From Azospirillum sp. (GTDB taxonomy: Bacteria; Pseudomonadota; Alphaproteobacteria; CACIAM-22H2), in contig JADCGK010000124.1 in the NCBI GenBank assembly GCA_020249045.1, forward strand, positions 1 through 54,221: a DNA stretch of 54,221 nucleotides. Direction: 5' to 3'. Both the position numbers and the translations under genes were made by a program. Shown here piece after piece: positions 8,322 to 16,818 of this stretch. Position 1 is the stretch's first letter; each line of letters begins with the position of its first letter. The notes below the pieces were generated by a model, which was not told the DNA's origin, ran no database searches, and saw only the letters and a program-made list of their open reading frames with translations.

Positions 8322-9134
8322 TCAGGGAAGATCGGCGGGGCCGGGCCCGGATCGCGTGTAGCCGTTGGCGCAGAAATCGCCGCCTTGGAACCGCTCGGCG
8401 ACGGGGCCGGTATCGGTCATGTCGACTTCGGACGCGAATTTCTCCGAATCGTCCTCGGGCGCGTAGCCGATGGCCGCCCAATGTTTGGAGCGCCAGAAGG
8501 CCCGGGTGTTCTTGGAAATGCCCCAGACCGCGCGGAAACCGAGATCGGGCGTCTGCAAGCAGGCGAGCGTCAGCCGGATCAAGTCGGGGTAGGACAGCCA
8601 CAGCGACAGGTGGCGTTTGGTCAACGGCTTTGGAATGCACGAGCCGATGCGCAGATGCGCGCTTTCGACCCCGTGCTTGTCGAACATCATCCGCCCGAGC
8701 ATTTCTCCGTAGCATTTTGAGACGCCGTAATATCCGTCGGGCCGCAGCGGCGCGTCTTCGTCGATCGTTTGGGCGCGCTCGGTGAAGCCGACCGTGTGGT
8801 TCGAACTCGCGAAGATCACCCGCGCGCGATTGGCCTTCGCGGCTTCGAACACGTGGTTGGCGCCGCGCAGATTGGCTTGTGCGATTTCCTCGAACGAGAG
8901 TTCGACGGGTACCGCGCCGAAATGCACGATCGCATCAACGCCCTCGGCCGCGCGCATCGTGCCCGCGTAATCGGCGACGTCCAAATGCGCGAAGCGCACG
9001 CCTGCGGGCAACGGCCCGGGATAGGCGGTCCGATCCGTCGCACGGACGTTATATCCGCGGGCGGCCAACGCTTCGGTGAGTACGCGGCCCAGCGCGCCCG
9101 CCGCACCGGTCAGTAATAAAGTTTTGTGCGCCAT
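8322..9134 (-). CDS. udh: Uronate dehydrogenase (NAD-dependent, SDR family)
   Basis: The product (270 aa) is an extended short-chain dehydrogenase closely resembling uronate dehydrogenases that oxidise D-galacturonate or D-glucuronate to aldarolactones. Seen: the NAD loop GAAGALG at residues 10-16, the catalytic ASSNH at 109-113, and YYGVSKCYGE with Tyr136 and Lys140. The motif HLRIGSCIPKPLTKRHLSLW is typical of Udh. The ATG at 9134 fits the family N-terminus; a further upstream ATG adds 38 unrelated residues. No lactonase, aldarate dehydratase or uptake gene is nearby, so the pathway partners lie elsewhere. It is divergent from the TPR-CHAT gene. Confidence 0.88.
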   Translation of the reverse strand: MAHKTLLLTGAAGALGRVLTEALAARGYNVRATDRTAYPGPLPAGVRFAHLDVADYAGTMRAAEGVDAIVHFGAVPVELSFEEIAQANLRGANHVFEAAKANRARVIFASSNHTVGFTERAQTIDEDAPLRPDGYYGVSKCYGEMLGRMMFDKHGVESAHLRIGSCIPKPLTKRHLSLWLSYPDLIRLTLACLQTPDLGFRAVWGISKNTRAFWRSKHWAAIGYAPEDDSEKFASEVDMTDTGPVAERFQGGDFCANGYTRSGPGPADLP

Positions 9135-9219
9135 TTTGGACCGTTCCGGACGTTGTCGTGTCGTTCGGTCGATTATACAATCCGAAACGTCGAAATAGAA
9201 ATCGGCGGGGGAGGGGAAG

Positions 9220-12200
9220 ATGCGGATCCATCCTGTGGCCGTGGCCATCGTCGGCGCGGCGATCCTCGCGGGCTGCCAGCCCGACGGCCAGCGTCCCGCC
9301 GTCAGCCTCGATCAAGCCCGGCAGATCACCGCGCAGTTCCAGGGTCAAGGCTTCCAGCCCCCACCGCGCACCATTTCCGACATCGCCGCGATCCTCGACC
9401 AGCAGCGTCCCGATCCCGCGCGCGTCGCCGAACTCGTCGCCAAAGCCGAAGCCCCGCCGCCCGCCGGGCCCCAATCGGCGGCCATGGCGCAGTTCTTCTT
9501 CGAACGCGCCAACGCCGCAAGCGAGTTGGGCCGCGCCAAACAGCGTTTGGAGGATACGCGCCGGGCCTACGAAATCGCCCTGGCCGTCGGCGTGCCGCCG
9601 CAGACGCTCCATCGCTACCGCGAGAATGTGGTGGTGTCGCACCGGGTCAACGGCCAGATGCGCGACGCCTTCGCCTTGGGGCGCGAAGCGGTGGCGGCCG
9701 CACCGCCCGGCGGAATGCGCATTGCGGCCCAGTCGATCTTCGTGACGACATCGATCTTCCTGGGCGAATTGCAGGTGGCGCGCGAGGAACTCGGGCGCAT
9801 GGGGTCCAACCTGACCGAAATCCAGAGCAATCCCCGCATGCCCGGCTGGGTGCGCGCCGGCGCCGAGGGCAGCGTCGCGGTGACCGGTGCCGTATTGGCG
9901 CACGAATCCGGCCAATTCGCCGAGGCCGAGCGGCAATATCGGCGCGCGATCGCGGTCATCCAGCCGAACTTGCGCGACGAAGCGAATATCGCCCGGCAGG
10001 CGAATTTGGCGCCCAACCTCTACCGGAATATGGTGCTTCTCTATCGCGGCGGCCTCGCGCAATCGATCCTGCGCCAGGGCCGTTTGGTGGAGGCCGAGGT
10101 CGAGGCGCGCTCGGTTCTGCTCGGCCGGCTGGCGATGAACGGCCGGTACGCGACCGAGACGCTCAACGCCGTGCTTCTCCTCGCGGATGTGTTGATCGAA
10201 CAGGGACGCTTCTCGGAAGCCGAAAGATTGGCCCGCGTCGCCGTCGACTCGCTCGACGCGATGAAATTCGACCCGACCTCGGCGCTGTACGGACGGCCGC
10301 TGCGCCAGATCGCGCGCGCGCAAAGCCAGCGCGGCGAATGGGAGGCGGCCGCCCGGACCTACGCCGATCTTCGCGCGCGGCTTAGCGACAATCCGGATGT
10401 TTTGCGCGCGGCGTTCGACCGCAATCCGAATTGGGCCATGGTCGCCTTGCGCACCGGCCAAGCGGCCGAATCCGAACGCGTGATGACCGCCGTCGTCGCC
10501 CGCAACGTCGAAGTTTTGGGCGAGCGGCACTGGGACACGGCGATGGGTCGCGGCCTGTTGGCGGCGGCCAAGCTCGCGCGCGGCGACGTGCCCGGGGCGC
10601 TGTCGCTGTTCGATGCGGCGATCCCGATTTTGCTCCAATCCTCGCGCCAATCCGACGACGAGGAAACCGGCTCCGTCGCGCGCGATGCCCAAGTCAAAAT
10701 GATCTTCGAAGCGGCGATGGGGGCTTTGGCGCGCTCGGGCCGGGCCGATGCGGCCGCGCAAGCGTTCCGTCTGGCCGACGCGGTGCGCGGGCAGGGCGTG
10801 CAGCGCGCGCTCGCGCAATCCTCCGCGCGCGCGGCCGCCGCCGATCCCGCGCTCGCCGATCTCGTGCGCCGGGAGCAGGACACGCAAAAGCAGGTCGGCG
10901 CTTTGCAGGGGCTGCTGACCAACGTGCTCGCCGCGGCCGAGCGCGACGAGGCGGCCGTGGGCGCGCTGCGCCAGCAGATCGATAGTTTGCGTTCCGCGCG
11001 CGCGGCGCTGCGCGGAGAGATCGAGCGGCGCTTCCCAAGCTACGCGCAGCTGATCGATCCGCGTCCGGCGACGATCGAGGACGCGCGGCGCGGCCTGCGC
11101 CCGGGCGAGGCGCTGATCGCCACCTATGTGGGGCGCGAGCGCAGCTTCGTTTGGGCCGTGCCGCAGGCCGGTGCACCGGCGTTCGCGGCGGTCGACAAGG
11201 GTCAGCGGGCGATCGCCGAGGCGGTCGCGAATTTGCGCAAGGCGCTCGACCCCAACGCCGCCACGTTGGGCGACATTCCGGTTTTCGACGTCGGCCTTGC
11301 GCACGCGCTCTACAACGATCTGCTGAAGCCCATCGAGGCCGGTTTCGCCGACGCGAACTCGCTGCTGGTGGTGCCGCACGACGCGCTCGGCCAGCTGCCG
11401 TTCGGCGTGCTGGTCAGCCAAGCGGCCCCGTTGCGCGCCGAACGCCCGGGCGAAGCGCTGTTCGCCAACTACAAGGACGTCGCCTTCCTGATCCGCAAGG
11501 CCGCGATCACGCAATTGCCGTCTGTCGCCGCGTTGTCGACGCTGCGCGGGCTGCCGGTGCCGCCCGCCGATCGCCGCGCTTTCGTGGGCTTCGGGGATCC
11601 GTGGTTCAGCCCGCAGCAGGCGGCCGAAGCCAAGGCCGAAGCGGCGACCCAATCCGCCCAGTTGCAGACCCGCGGGCTGCAAACGCGTGGCTTGCCGCTC
11701 GTCAGGCGCAACGCGCCGACGACGCAAACCGTGGACAGCGCCGAACTCGGCATGCTGCCGCGCCTGCCCGATACGGCCGATGAGGTCAAAGGCATCGCGC
11801 TGGCGCTCAACGCCGACGCGGCCGATGTGATCCTGGGCGCCCAGGCCAACGAGCGCACGGTCAAGGCGATGGATCTGTCGAACCGCCGGGTCGTGATGTT
11901 CGCGACGCACGGGCTTATCCCGGGCGATCTGAACGGCTTGACCCAGCCGGCCTTGGCGCTTTCGGCGCCCGACGTCGCCGACGTGGATGGGGACGGGCTG
12001 CTGACGCTCGACGAGGTGCTGGCCCTGAAGCTCAACGCCGATTGGGTCGTGCTGTCGGCCTGCAATACGGCGACCGGCGATGGCGCGGGCGCGGAAGCGG
12101 TTTCGGGGCTGGGCCGGGCGTTCTTCTACGCCGGCACGCGGGCGTTGTTGGTGTCCAACTGGCCCGTCGAAACGACGAGCGCGCGCGCCCTGACGACCGA

Positions 12201-12408
12201 CCTGTTCGCCCGCCAAGCGCGCGACCCTGCGCTGGCCCGCGCGCAAGCCCTGCGTGAGGCCATGACCGGATTGATCGAGGGGCCGGGTTATGTCGATCCG
12301 GCCAGCCGGGCGAGCGTTTTCGCCTACGCGCACCCGATCTTCTGGGCGCCGTTCTCGCTGGTGGGCGACGGCGGCGGCAACCTAAGGCAGGTTTCCAAGG
12401 TACAATAA
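9220..12408 (+). CDS. TPR-CHAT domain protease-like lipoprotein
   Basis: The 1062-residue product starts with a lipoprotein leader whose lipobox is AAILAGC (Cys19, followed by Gln, so probably outer-membrane retained). Residues about 30-500 form tetratricopeptide-like repeats (for example GQFAEAERQYRRAIAVI and GDVPGALSLFDAAIPILL). A coiled-coil segment spans about 540-610, and residues about 620-1062 are a CHAT (caspase-HetF-associated TPR) domain. The CHAT dyad is intact: FATHG with His897 and VVLSACNT with Cys948. Between them residues 921-932 (DVDGDGLLTLDE) fit a canonical EF-hand loop. It precedes a caspase-like gene, a FecR-like gene and a CHASE2 cyclase gene on the same strand. Substrate and activator are unknown; protease activity is inferred from the dyad. 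Confidence 0.9.
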   Translation: MRIHPVAVAIVGAAILAGCQPDGQRPAVSLDQARQITAQFQGQGFQPPPRTISDIAAILDQQRPDPARVAELVAKAEAPPPAGPQSAAMAQFFFERANAASELGRAKQRLEDTRRAYEIALAVGVPPQTLHRYRENVVVSHRVNGQMRDAFALGREAVAAAPPGGMRIAAQSIFVTTSIFLGELQVAREELGRMGSNLTEIQSNPRMPGWVRAGAEGSVAVTGAVLAHESGQFAEAERQYRRAIAVIQPNLRDEANIARQANLAPNLYRNMVLLYRGGLAQSILRQGRLVEAEVEARSVLLGRLAMNGRYATETLNAVLLLADVLIEQGRFSEAERLARVAVDSLDAMKFDPTSALYGRPLRQIARAQSQRGEWEAAARTYADLRARLSDNPDVLRAAFDRNPNWAMVALRTGQAAESERVMTAVVARNVEVLGERHWDTAMGRGLLAAAKLARGDVPGALSLFDAAIPILLQSSRQSDDEETGSVARDAQVKMIFEAAMGALARSGRADAAAQAFRLADAVRGQGVQRALAQSSARAAAADPALADLVRREQDTQKQVGALQGLLTNVLAAAERDEAAVGALRQQIDSLRSARAALRGEIERRFPSYAQLIDPRPATIEDARRGLRPGEALIATYVGRERSFVWAVPQAGAPAFAAVDKGQRAIAEAVANLRKALDPNAATLGDIPVFDVGLAHALYNDLLKPIEAGFADANSLLVVPHDALGQLPFGVLVSQAAPLRAERPGEALFANYKDVAFLIRKAAITQLPSVAALSTLRGLPVPPADRRAFVGFGDPWFSPQQAAEAKAEAATQSAQLQTRGLQTRGLPLVRRNAPTTQTVDSAELGMLPRLPDTADEVKGIALALNADAADVILGAQANERTVKAMDLSNRRVVMFATHGLIPGDLNGLTQPALALSAPDVADVDGDGLLTLDEVLALKLNADWVVLSACNTATGDGAGAEAVSGLGRAFFYAGTRALLVSNWPVETTSARALTTDLFARQARDPALARAQALREAMTGLIEGPGYVDPASRASVFAYAHPIFWAPFSLVGDGGGNLRQVSKVQ

Positions 12409-12410
12409 TC

Positions 12411-12432
12411 GTCTGTGACGATGATCACAGAC
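12411..12432. promoter_or_regulatory. CRP/FNR-family palindrome (perfect TGTGA-N6-TCACA)
   Basis: Half-sites GTCTGTGA (12411-12418) and TCACAGAC (12425-12432) are exact inverted repeats around a six-base centre, containing the full cAMP receptor protein core TGTGA-N6-TCACA. It lies in the 82-bp gap between the TPR-CHAT and caspase genes, with the centre about 69 bp before the caspase ATG. A weak -10 candidate, TATCTA, lies at 12461-12466. No T-run follows, so it is a poor terminator. Binding by a CRP homologue is inferred. Confidence 0.65.
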
Positions 12433-12490
12433 TTGCTCTTCGAAATCGCTATGGTACGCTTATCTAGGTTGTGTCCTGGGGGCGTAAGGC

Positions 12491-13939
12491 ATGCGGAAAT
12501 ACGCGGGAAAACTGGGAATTCTGTTGATCGGTGCGCTGATGGCGGCGCTTCCCGTCGGGCCCGCTTTCGCCGCGAAGAAAGTCGCGTTGGTCGTCGGCAA
12601 CGCGAACTATGCCGAGGCACCCTTGCGCAACCCCGTGAACGACGCGCGCGCGATCGCCCGTCAACTGCGCGGAAAGGGGTTCGAAGTTCTGCTGCGCGAG
12701 AACGTGACCAAAGCGCAGTTTTCGGAAGCGGTGGCGGATTTCGGGGAGAGGATTTCGGCTGGCGACACGGCTTTGTTCTTCTATGCGGGTCATGGACTGC
12801 AGGTGCAGGGCCGAAACTATCTGGTTCCGATCGACGCGCGGATCACCTCCGAACAGCGCGTACGGCTGGAGGCGATGGATGTCGAGGCCGTGCTCGATCA
12901 GACGACGGCCGCCAAGGCCAAGGTCAGCTTGGTGATTTTGGACGCGTGCCGGAACAATCCTTTCGAACGGCGCTTTCGCTCGACCGGTGGCGGTCTCGCG
13001 CAGATCAATGCGCCCGAAGGCACGTTGATCGCGTATGCGACAGCCCCGGGGAAGGTAGCGGCGGATGGGGAGGGCTCGAACGGGCTCTACACCCAAGCAC
13101 TACTGAGCGCACTGGCCGAACCCGGACTGAAGGTGGAGGAAGTCTTCAAGAACGTGCGCATCGAGGTCGCGCGCGTGTCCGGCGGCGCGCAGATTCCGTG
13201 GGAAGCCTCTTCGTTGACGGGCGATTTTTTCTTCGTCCCGCCGGTCGAACAGACGGCCGTGCGCGAAGCGATGTTCTGGGACTCGGTGAAAGGGTCGACC
13301 GACCCGGCCGAGCTCAACGCCTATCTGACGCTTTATCCCAACGGCCATTTCGCGCCGATCGCGCGCGCGCGTATCGCGGCGGTGGAGGCGGCACGGGCGC
13401 TCGCCACGGCCGAGGCCGAACGCAACCGCCAGGCCGCCGACGCGGCGCGTCAGGCAGCCGAAGCCGCCCGCGCGCGGGAAGTCCAAGAAACCGCCCGTGC
13501 CAGCGGCGAAGCCGAGTGGGCGCAGCGTGTCGTCGACGAATTTCGCGCGTCGTCGGCGCGGCAGGTCGCCTCGACCGTCGCCGCCAGCGCCGTGCCGCGC
13601 GCTTTCGCGCCGATCAACGGGACTTTCGTAACCTTGGTCGGCGCGGCGGTTTTCGGGAACGTCCCCATTCAATCTTTCTTCACCGTCGAGGACGGCGTCT
13701 TCCGCTTGACGGCATCCAGCCATCAGACCAACGGGGTGCAGAGCGTCCGTTGTCTGGGAGTCGGCGTGATCGGCATCGATCGGTCGATAGCACCGATCGA
13801 GGTACAGTGCTCGACTCATGCCGACGGAGTTTCGAGCATCACCGCCTCAGGGAGGGTGGTCGAGACCGGCGGGAGGCCGCGCATCGAAGTCGAACTCGTG
13901 ACCGCGCGTGGCCGAAAGCACGAAGTCGTTTTCCGGTAG
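12491..13939 (+). CDS. Exported caspase-like (peptidase C14) protein
   Basis: A 482-residue protein with a Sec signal peptide (LGILLIGALMAALPVGPAFA) and a caspase p20-like domain at residues about 28-260. The catalytic pair is visible as FFYAGHGLQVQGRNYLVP with His101 and VILDACRNNPF with Cys153. The segment EGTLIAYATAPGKVAADGEG follows as in bacterial orthocaspases. Residues about 290-355 are an Ala/Glu/Arg-rich helix, and about 365-482 form a beta-rich C-terminal domain of unknown type. The start follows the CRP-type palindrome. A periplasmic location is predicted, which is unusual for proteins thought of in terms of cytoplasmic cell death. Substrate is unknown. Confidence 0.9.
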   Translation: MRKYAGKLGILLIGALMAALPVGPAFAAKKVALVVGNANYAEAPLRNPVNDARAIARQLRGKGFEVLLRENVTKAQFSEAVADFGERISAGDTALFFYAGHGLQVQGRNYLVPIDARITSEQRVRLEAMDVEAVLDQTTAAKAKVSLVILDACRNNPFERRFRSTGGGLAQINAPEGTLIAYATAPGKVAADGEGSNGLYTQALLSALAEPGLKVEEVFKNVRIEVARVSGGAQIPWEASSLTGDFFFVPPVEQTAVREAMFWDSVKGSTDPAELNAYLTLYPNGHFAPIARARIAAVEAARALATAEAERNRQAADAARQAAEAARAREVQETARASGEAEWAQRVVDEFRASSARQVASTVAASAVPRAFAPINGTFVTLVGAAVFGNVPIQSFFTVEDGVFRLTASSHQTNGVQSVRCLGVGVIGIDRSIAPIEVQCSTHADGVSSITASGRVVETGGRPRIEVELVTARGRKHEVVFR

Positions 13940-13961
13940 ATCGGCAGTCGCCCGAAGGCCC

Positions 13962-13977
13962 TGTGACCGTCGTCATT
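13962..13977. promoter_or_regulatory. Degenerate CRP-like site
   Basis: TGTGA (13962-13966), six bases, then TCATT (13973-13977) matches 8 of 10 positions of the CRP core. It overlaps the -35 element of the candidate promoter for the following gene. Taken alone it could be chance; it gains weight only from the perfect site 1.5 kb upstream in the same locus. Confidence 0.3.
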
Positions 13978-14003
13978 GCCGGGTCCTGCGGATCGGGTAG
14001 GAT
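13976..14003 (+). promoter_or_regulatory. Candidate promoter for FecR-like/cyclase genes
   Basis: A -35-like TTGCCG (13976-13981) and a -10-like TAGGAT (13998-14003) are separated by 16 bp, 22 bp before the next ATG. A purine-rich ribosome binding site (acgagggggg) lies between. The elements are imperfect, so this is a moderate-to-weak call. Confidence 0.35.
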
Positions 14004-14025
14004 CGCGGCAACGAGGGGGGCCGCC

Positions 14026-14697
14026 ATGCGCCGAATTCTCACCGCCGCCGCGATCCTGGCCATCAGCGCCGGGGCCGCTTCAGCCCAGCAAGCAGCACTT
14101 GTCGAGGACGCCAAGGGCCGCAATCTCGACGTCGATTTCATGGACTATGTCGACGCCGGTCGCGTCATCAAACTCGGTCCCAACGACGAACTCGTGCTCG
14201 GCTACCTGCGTTCGTGCTGGCGGGAGACGATCAAGGGCGGGACGGTGACCGTCGGCGCCGAGCAATCGACCGTCGAGGGCGGGACGGTGCGCCGCCAAAA
14301 GGTCGAATGCGACGGCGGACGCATGCGTCTGACCCAGGCGCAGTCGGGGCAAGCCGGTGTGATGGTCTTCCGTGCGCCGCCGCGTCCGGCGGGCGCGGGG
14401 GCATCGGCGACGCCGCAGACCACGCTTTACGGCCTATCGCCGGTGATCGAAGTCCAGGGCGGGGGCACCGTCACGATCGAACGCGTCGATCAACCGGGCG
14501 AAAAGCTGACCGTGCAGGTCGCCGCCCGGCAGCTTCAGCGCGGCGCGTTCCACGACCTCGCCAAAGCCGATCAGGCGCTCGTCGCGGGCGGGGTCTATCG
14601 CGCCTCCGCCGGACCGGGGCGCGAGATCGTTTTCAAGATCGATCCCGAGGCCAAGCCCGGCCAAGCGCCGATCGTGTCGCGGCTTTTGCGTCTCTGA
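14026..14697 (+). CDS. Exported FecR-like protein of unknown function
   Basis: The product (223 aa) has a signal peptide (ILTAAAILAISAGAASAQ) and should reach the periplasm. Its first half has the pattern DYVDAGRVIKLGPNDELVLG, then SC near residue 64, GGTVTVGAEQSTVEGG and a second cysteine in VECDGG at residue 95. This resembles the small beta-sandwich FecR-like domains found beside CHASE2 proteins; Cys64 and Cys95 could form a disulfide. The second half (about 135-223) looks like another beta domain. Its stop codon is immediately followed by the cyclase ATG, so the two are co-translated and may interact across the membrane. I do not recognise a named family with certainty. Confidence 0.7.
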   Translation: MRRILTAAAILAISAGAASAQQAALVEDAKGRNLDVDFMDYVDAGRVIKLGPNDELVLGYLRSCWRETIKGGTVTVGAEQSTVEGGTVRRQKVECDGGRMRLTQAQSGQAGVMVFRAPPRPAGAGASATPQTTLYGLSPVIEVQGGGTVTIERVDQPGEKLTVQVAARQLQRGAFHDLAKADQALVAGGVYRASAGPGREIVFKIDPEAKPGQAPIVSRLLRL

Positions 14698-16818
14698 ATG
14701 AAGCCGCGCGAGATCGCCGTCGCCGCAGCGATCGTTGCGGCCGTCTCGGTGTTTCCGGCGACGCCGTGGGGCGAGCGCGCGGCCGGCCTTTCGCTCGACG
14801 CGGGCTTCGCCGTCCGGCACGCGGTGTTCGGTCCCGCGCGCGGGCCCGAAGCCTCGAACGTCGTCGTCATCGCCGTGGACGAGGAAACGCACCGCACGCC
14901 GCCCTTCGGCGGCTTGCCGCAGGCGCTGTGGACGCGCGAGATCGCCCCGGTGCTCAACGCCGTGCTCGACGCCGAGGCGAAGATCGTCGCCTTCGATTTG
15001 ATCTTCCCGACCTCGGTCGAGCGGCTCGTGCCCGGATTCGAACGGGAGTTCCTGCGCGCGTTGCGCGCCGGGGCCCGGGAGGGCCGCGTGCTGCTCGGCA
15101 AGGTCCAACACCAAACGCAGCCGATCGCGCCGTTCCAGGGCCAAAGCTTCGCCGTCGGCCATGCCGAGAACATCCGTGCGGTCAACCTGCTTGCCGATCG
15201 CGACGATGCGATCCGCCGCGTGCCGTTGTTCCTGGAGGCGGAAGTTGCCGGCGGCGCCGTGCGCCGGGAAACCGCCTTCGCGTTGGAGATCGCTTCGCGG
15301 TTCGCGGGCGCGCCGGCCGTCGAAAACGACGGGCGCGTGCTGTTCGCGGGCAAGCCGCTGGGCGGCGTGCGCGACAACGCCATGCCGATCGACTTCGTGG
15401 GCGGCGGGCGCGACGTTCCGGTCTTCTCGCTCGCCGATCTGCGCGCGTGCGCGGAAAAGGACGACGCCGCGTTCTTCAAGCGGCATTTCTCCGGAAAGGC
15501 GGTCCTGATCGGCGTCGTGCTCGACGTCGAAGACCGGAAGATCACCTCCAAGCGTTTTGTGACCGGGCCCGAGGGGGCCGGTGCCGCGCCGCGTTGCGCG
15601 CTGGAGCCGCGCGCGGACCTCGTCAAGGCCGGGTTCGTGCGCGAGGCCGTCCCGGGCGTGCTCATCCACGCCGCGGCGATCGAAAACTTTCTGCGCGGCC
15701 ACGGCTTGCGCGAACTCGCGCCGGTCGAGCGTGCCTTGGCGGCCTTGCCCGGCGTGGGCCTCGCCGCGGCCGCGGCCTTGGCGTTGCCCGCCGGTTTCGC
15801 GGCGGCGGCGCTCGCCGCCCTCGCCGCGGCGTGGACGGCCGTCGCCACGCTGGCCCTGCAAAACGCGGTGGTGCTGCCTTGGCTCGACGGACTCGTCGCC
15901 GCCGCCCTCGCCGCCGCGTTGACGATGGGCTGGCGCTTCGCCGTTTCGGACAAGGACAAACGGTTTTTGCGCCAAAGCTTCGCGCTTTATCTCGCGCCGG
16001 CGGTCGTCGACAAGCTGGTCGAAAGCGACAAGCCGCCGCAATTGGGCGGGGAGGAACGCGAGATCTCCGTCCTGTTCTCGGACGTCGCGGGATTCACGGG
16101 GCTCTCAGAGGGGCTGACGCCCGCCGAACTCGTGTCGACGATGAACGTCTACCTCAGCGCGATGACCGAGATCGTCGAGGCGCATGGCGGTTTCGTCGAC
16201 AAGTACATCGGCGATGCGATCGTCGCCGTGTTCGGCGCACCGCTCGACGATCCCGCGCACGCGAGCAACGCGGTCGCCGCCGCGCTCGAATGCCAGGCGA
16301 AGCTCGCCGCGCTCAACGCCGATCCCGCCCGGCCGTTCCGCGGCAAGACGCTCGGCGCGCGCATCGGCGTCAATACCGGCCGCGCGCTGGTCGGCAACAT
16401 CGGCTCGGCGCGCCGCTTCAACTACACGGTCATGGGCGACACCGTGAACCTCGCCTCGCGCTTGGAAGGGGCCAACAAGTATTTCGGCTCGGCGATCATG
16501 GTCGCGGATGCGACGCGCGGCGCCGCGGGCGAAAGCGGGTTCGTCTGGCGCGAACTCGACCGGACCAAGGTCAAAGGCCGCGCCGCGCCGGTCGGGATCC
16601 ACGAACCGTTGCCCGCCGCGCGCGCGGATGCCGCCGGTCCTTACGCCGAGGCATTGGCCAAGTATCGCGCGCGCGATTTCGACGGCGCCGCGGCCATCCT
16701 GCGCGCGAACGCGGCGCGCGACCCGGCGGCCGCGTCGCTGCTGGCGCGGGTGGAGGATCTGCGCGCGGCCCCGCCGGGTCCGGACTGGGCGGCGATCACC
16801 GCGCTCGAAGGGAAGTGA
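14698..16818 (+). CDS. CHASE2 sensor / class III adenylate cyclase
   Basis: A 706-residue membrane receptor cyclase. An N-terminal hydrophobic helix (about 5-22) leads into a periplasmic CHASE2 sensor (about 25-330, with FGGLPQALWTREIAPVLNAV and VVVIAVDEETHRTPPF). Next come a cluster of transmembrane helices at about 345-420 and a class III cyclase domain at about 445-640. Metal-binding aspartates are Asp462 in LFSDVAGFTG and Asp506 in DKYIGDAIVAVFG. YTVMGDTVNLASRLE fits adenylate rather than guanylate cyclases. It directly follows the FecR-like gene with no gap, so an extracytoplasmic protein signal converted to cAMP is a reasonable inference. Its 3' end overlaps the convergent racemase-fold gene by 23 bp. 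Confidence 0.9.
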   Translation: MKPREIAVAAAIVAAVSVFPATPWGERAAGLSLDAGFAVRHAVFGPARGPEASNVVVIAVDEETHRTPPFGGLPQALWTREIAPVLNAVLDAEAKIVAFDLIFPTSVERLVPGFEREFLRALRAGAREGRVLLGKVQHQTQPIAPFQGQSFAVGHAENIRAVNLLADRDDAIRRVPLFLEAEVAGGAVRRETAFALEIASRFAGAPAVENDGRVLFAGKPLGGVRDNAMPIDFVGGGRDVPVFSLADLRACAEKDDAAFFKRHFSGKAVLIGVVLDVEDRKITSKRFVTGPEGAGAAPRCALEPRADLVKAGFVREAVPGVLIHAAAIENFLRGHGLRELAPVERALAALPGVGLAAAAALALPAGFAAAALAALAAAWTAVATLALQNAVVLPWLDGLVAAALAAALTMGWRFAVSDKDKRFLRQSFALYLAPAVVDKLVESDKPPQLGGEEREISVLFSDVAGFTGLSEGLTPAELVSTMNVYLSAMTEIVEAHGGFVDKYIGDAIVAVFGAPLDDPAHASNAVAAALECQAKLAALNADPARPFRGKTLGARIGVNTGRALVGNIGSARRFNYTVMGDTVNLASRLEGANKYFGSAIMVADATRGAAGESGFVWRELDRTKVKGRAAPVGIHEPLPAARADAAGPYAEALAKYRARDFDGAAAILRANAARDPAAASLLARVEDLRAAPPGPDWAAITALEGK

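Noticed and set aside
6842-9134. Multicopper oxidase and udh as one sugar-acid operon
   Set aside because: They are on the same strand with 52 bp between, but share no known pathway, and no regulator or transporter ties them.
9049-12333. A 1094-codon open frame antisense to the TPR-CHAT gene
   Set aside because: Composition is the Arg/His/Gln-rich pattern typical of antisense frames; the sense frame has a lipobox, TPR repeats and a complete CHAT dyad.
9220-12408. TPR-CHAT as part of a type III-E CRISPR (Craspase) system
   Set aside because: No CRISPR repeats, no Cas7-11-like gene, and the protein has a lipoprotein leader that would place it outside the cytoplasm.
12411-12432. Palindrome as an intrinsic terminator for the TPR-CHAT gene
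   Set aside because: The 8-bp stem is only moderately GC-rich and is not followed by a T-run; the sequence matches the CRP core exactly.
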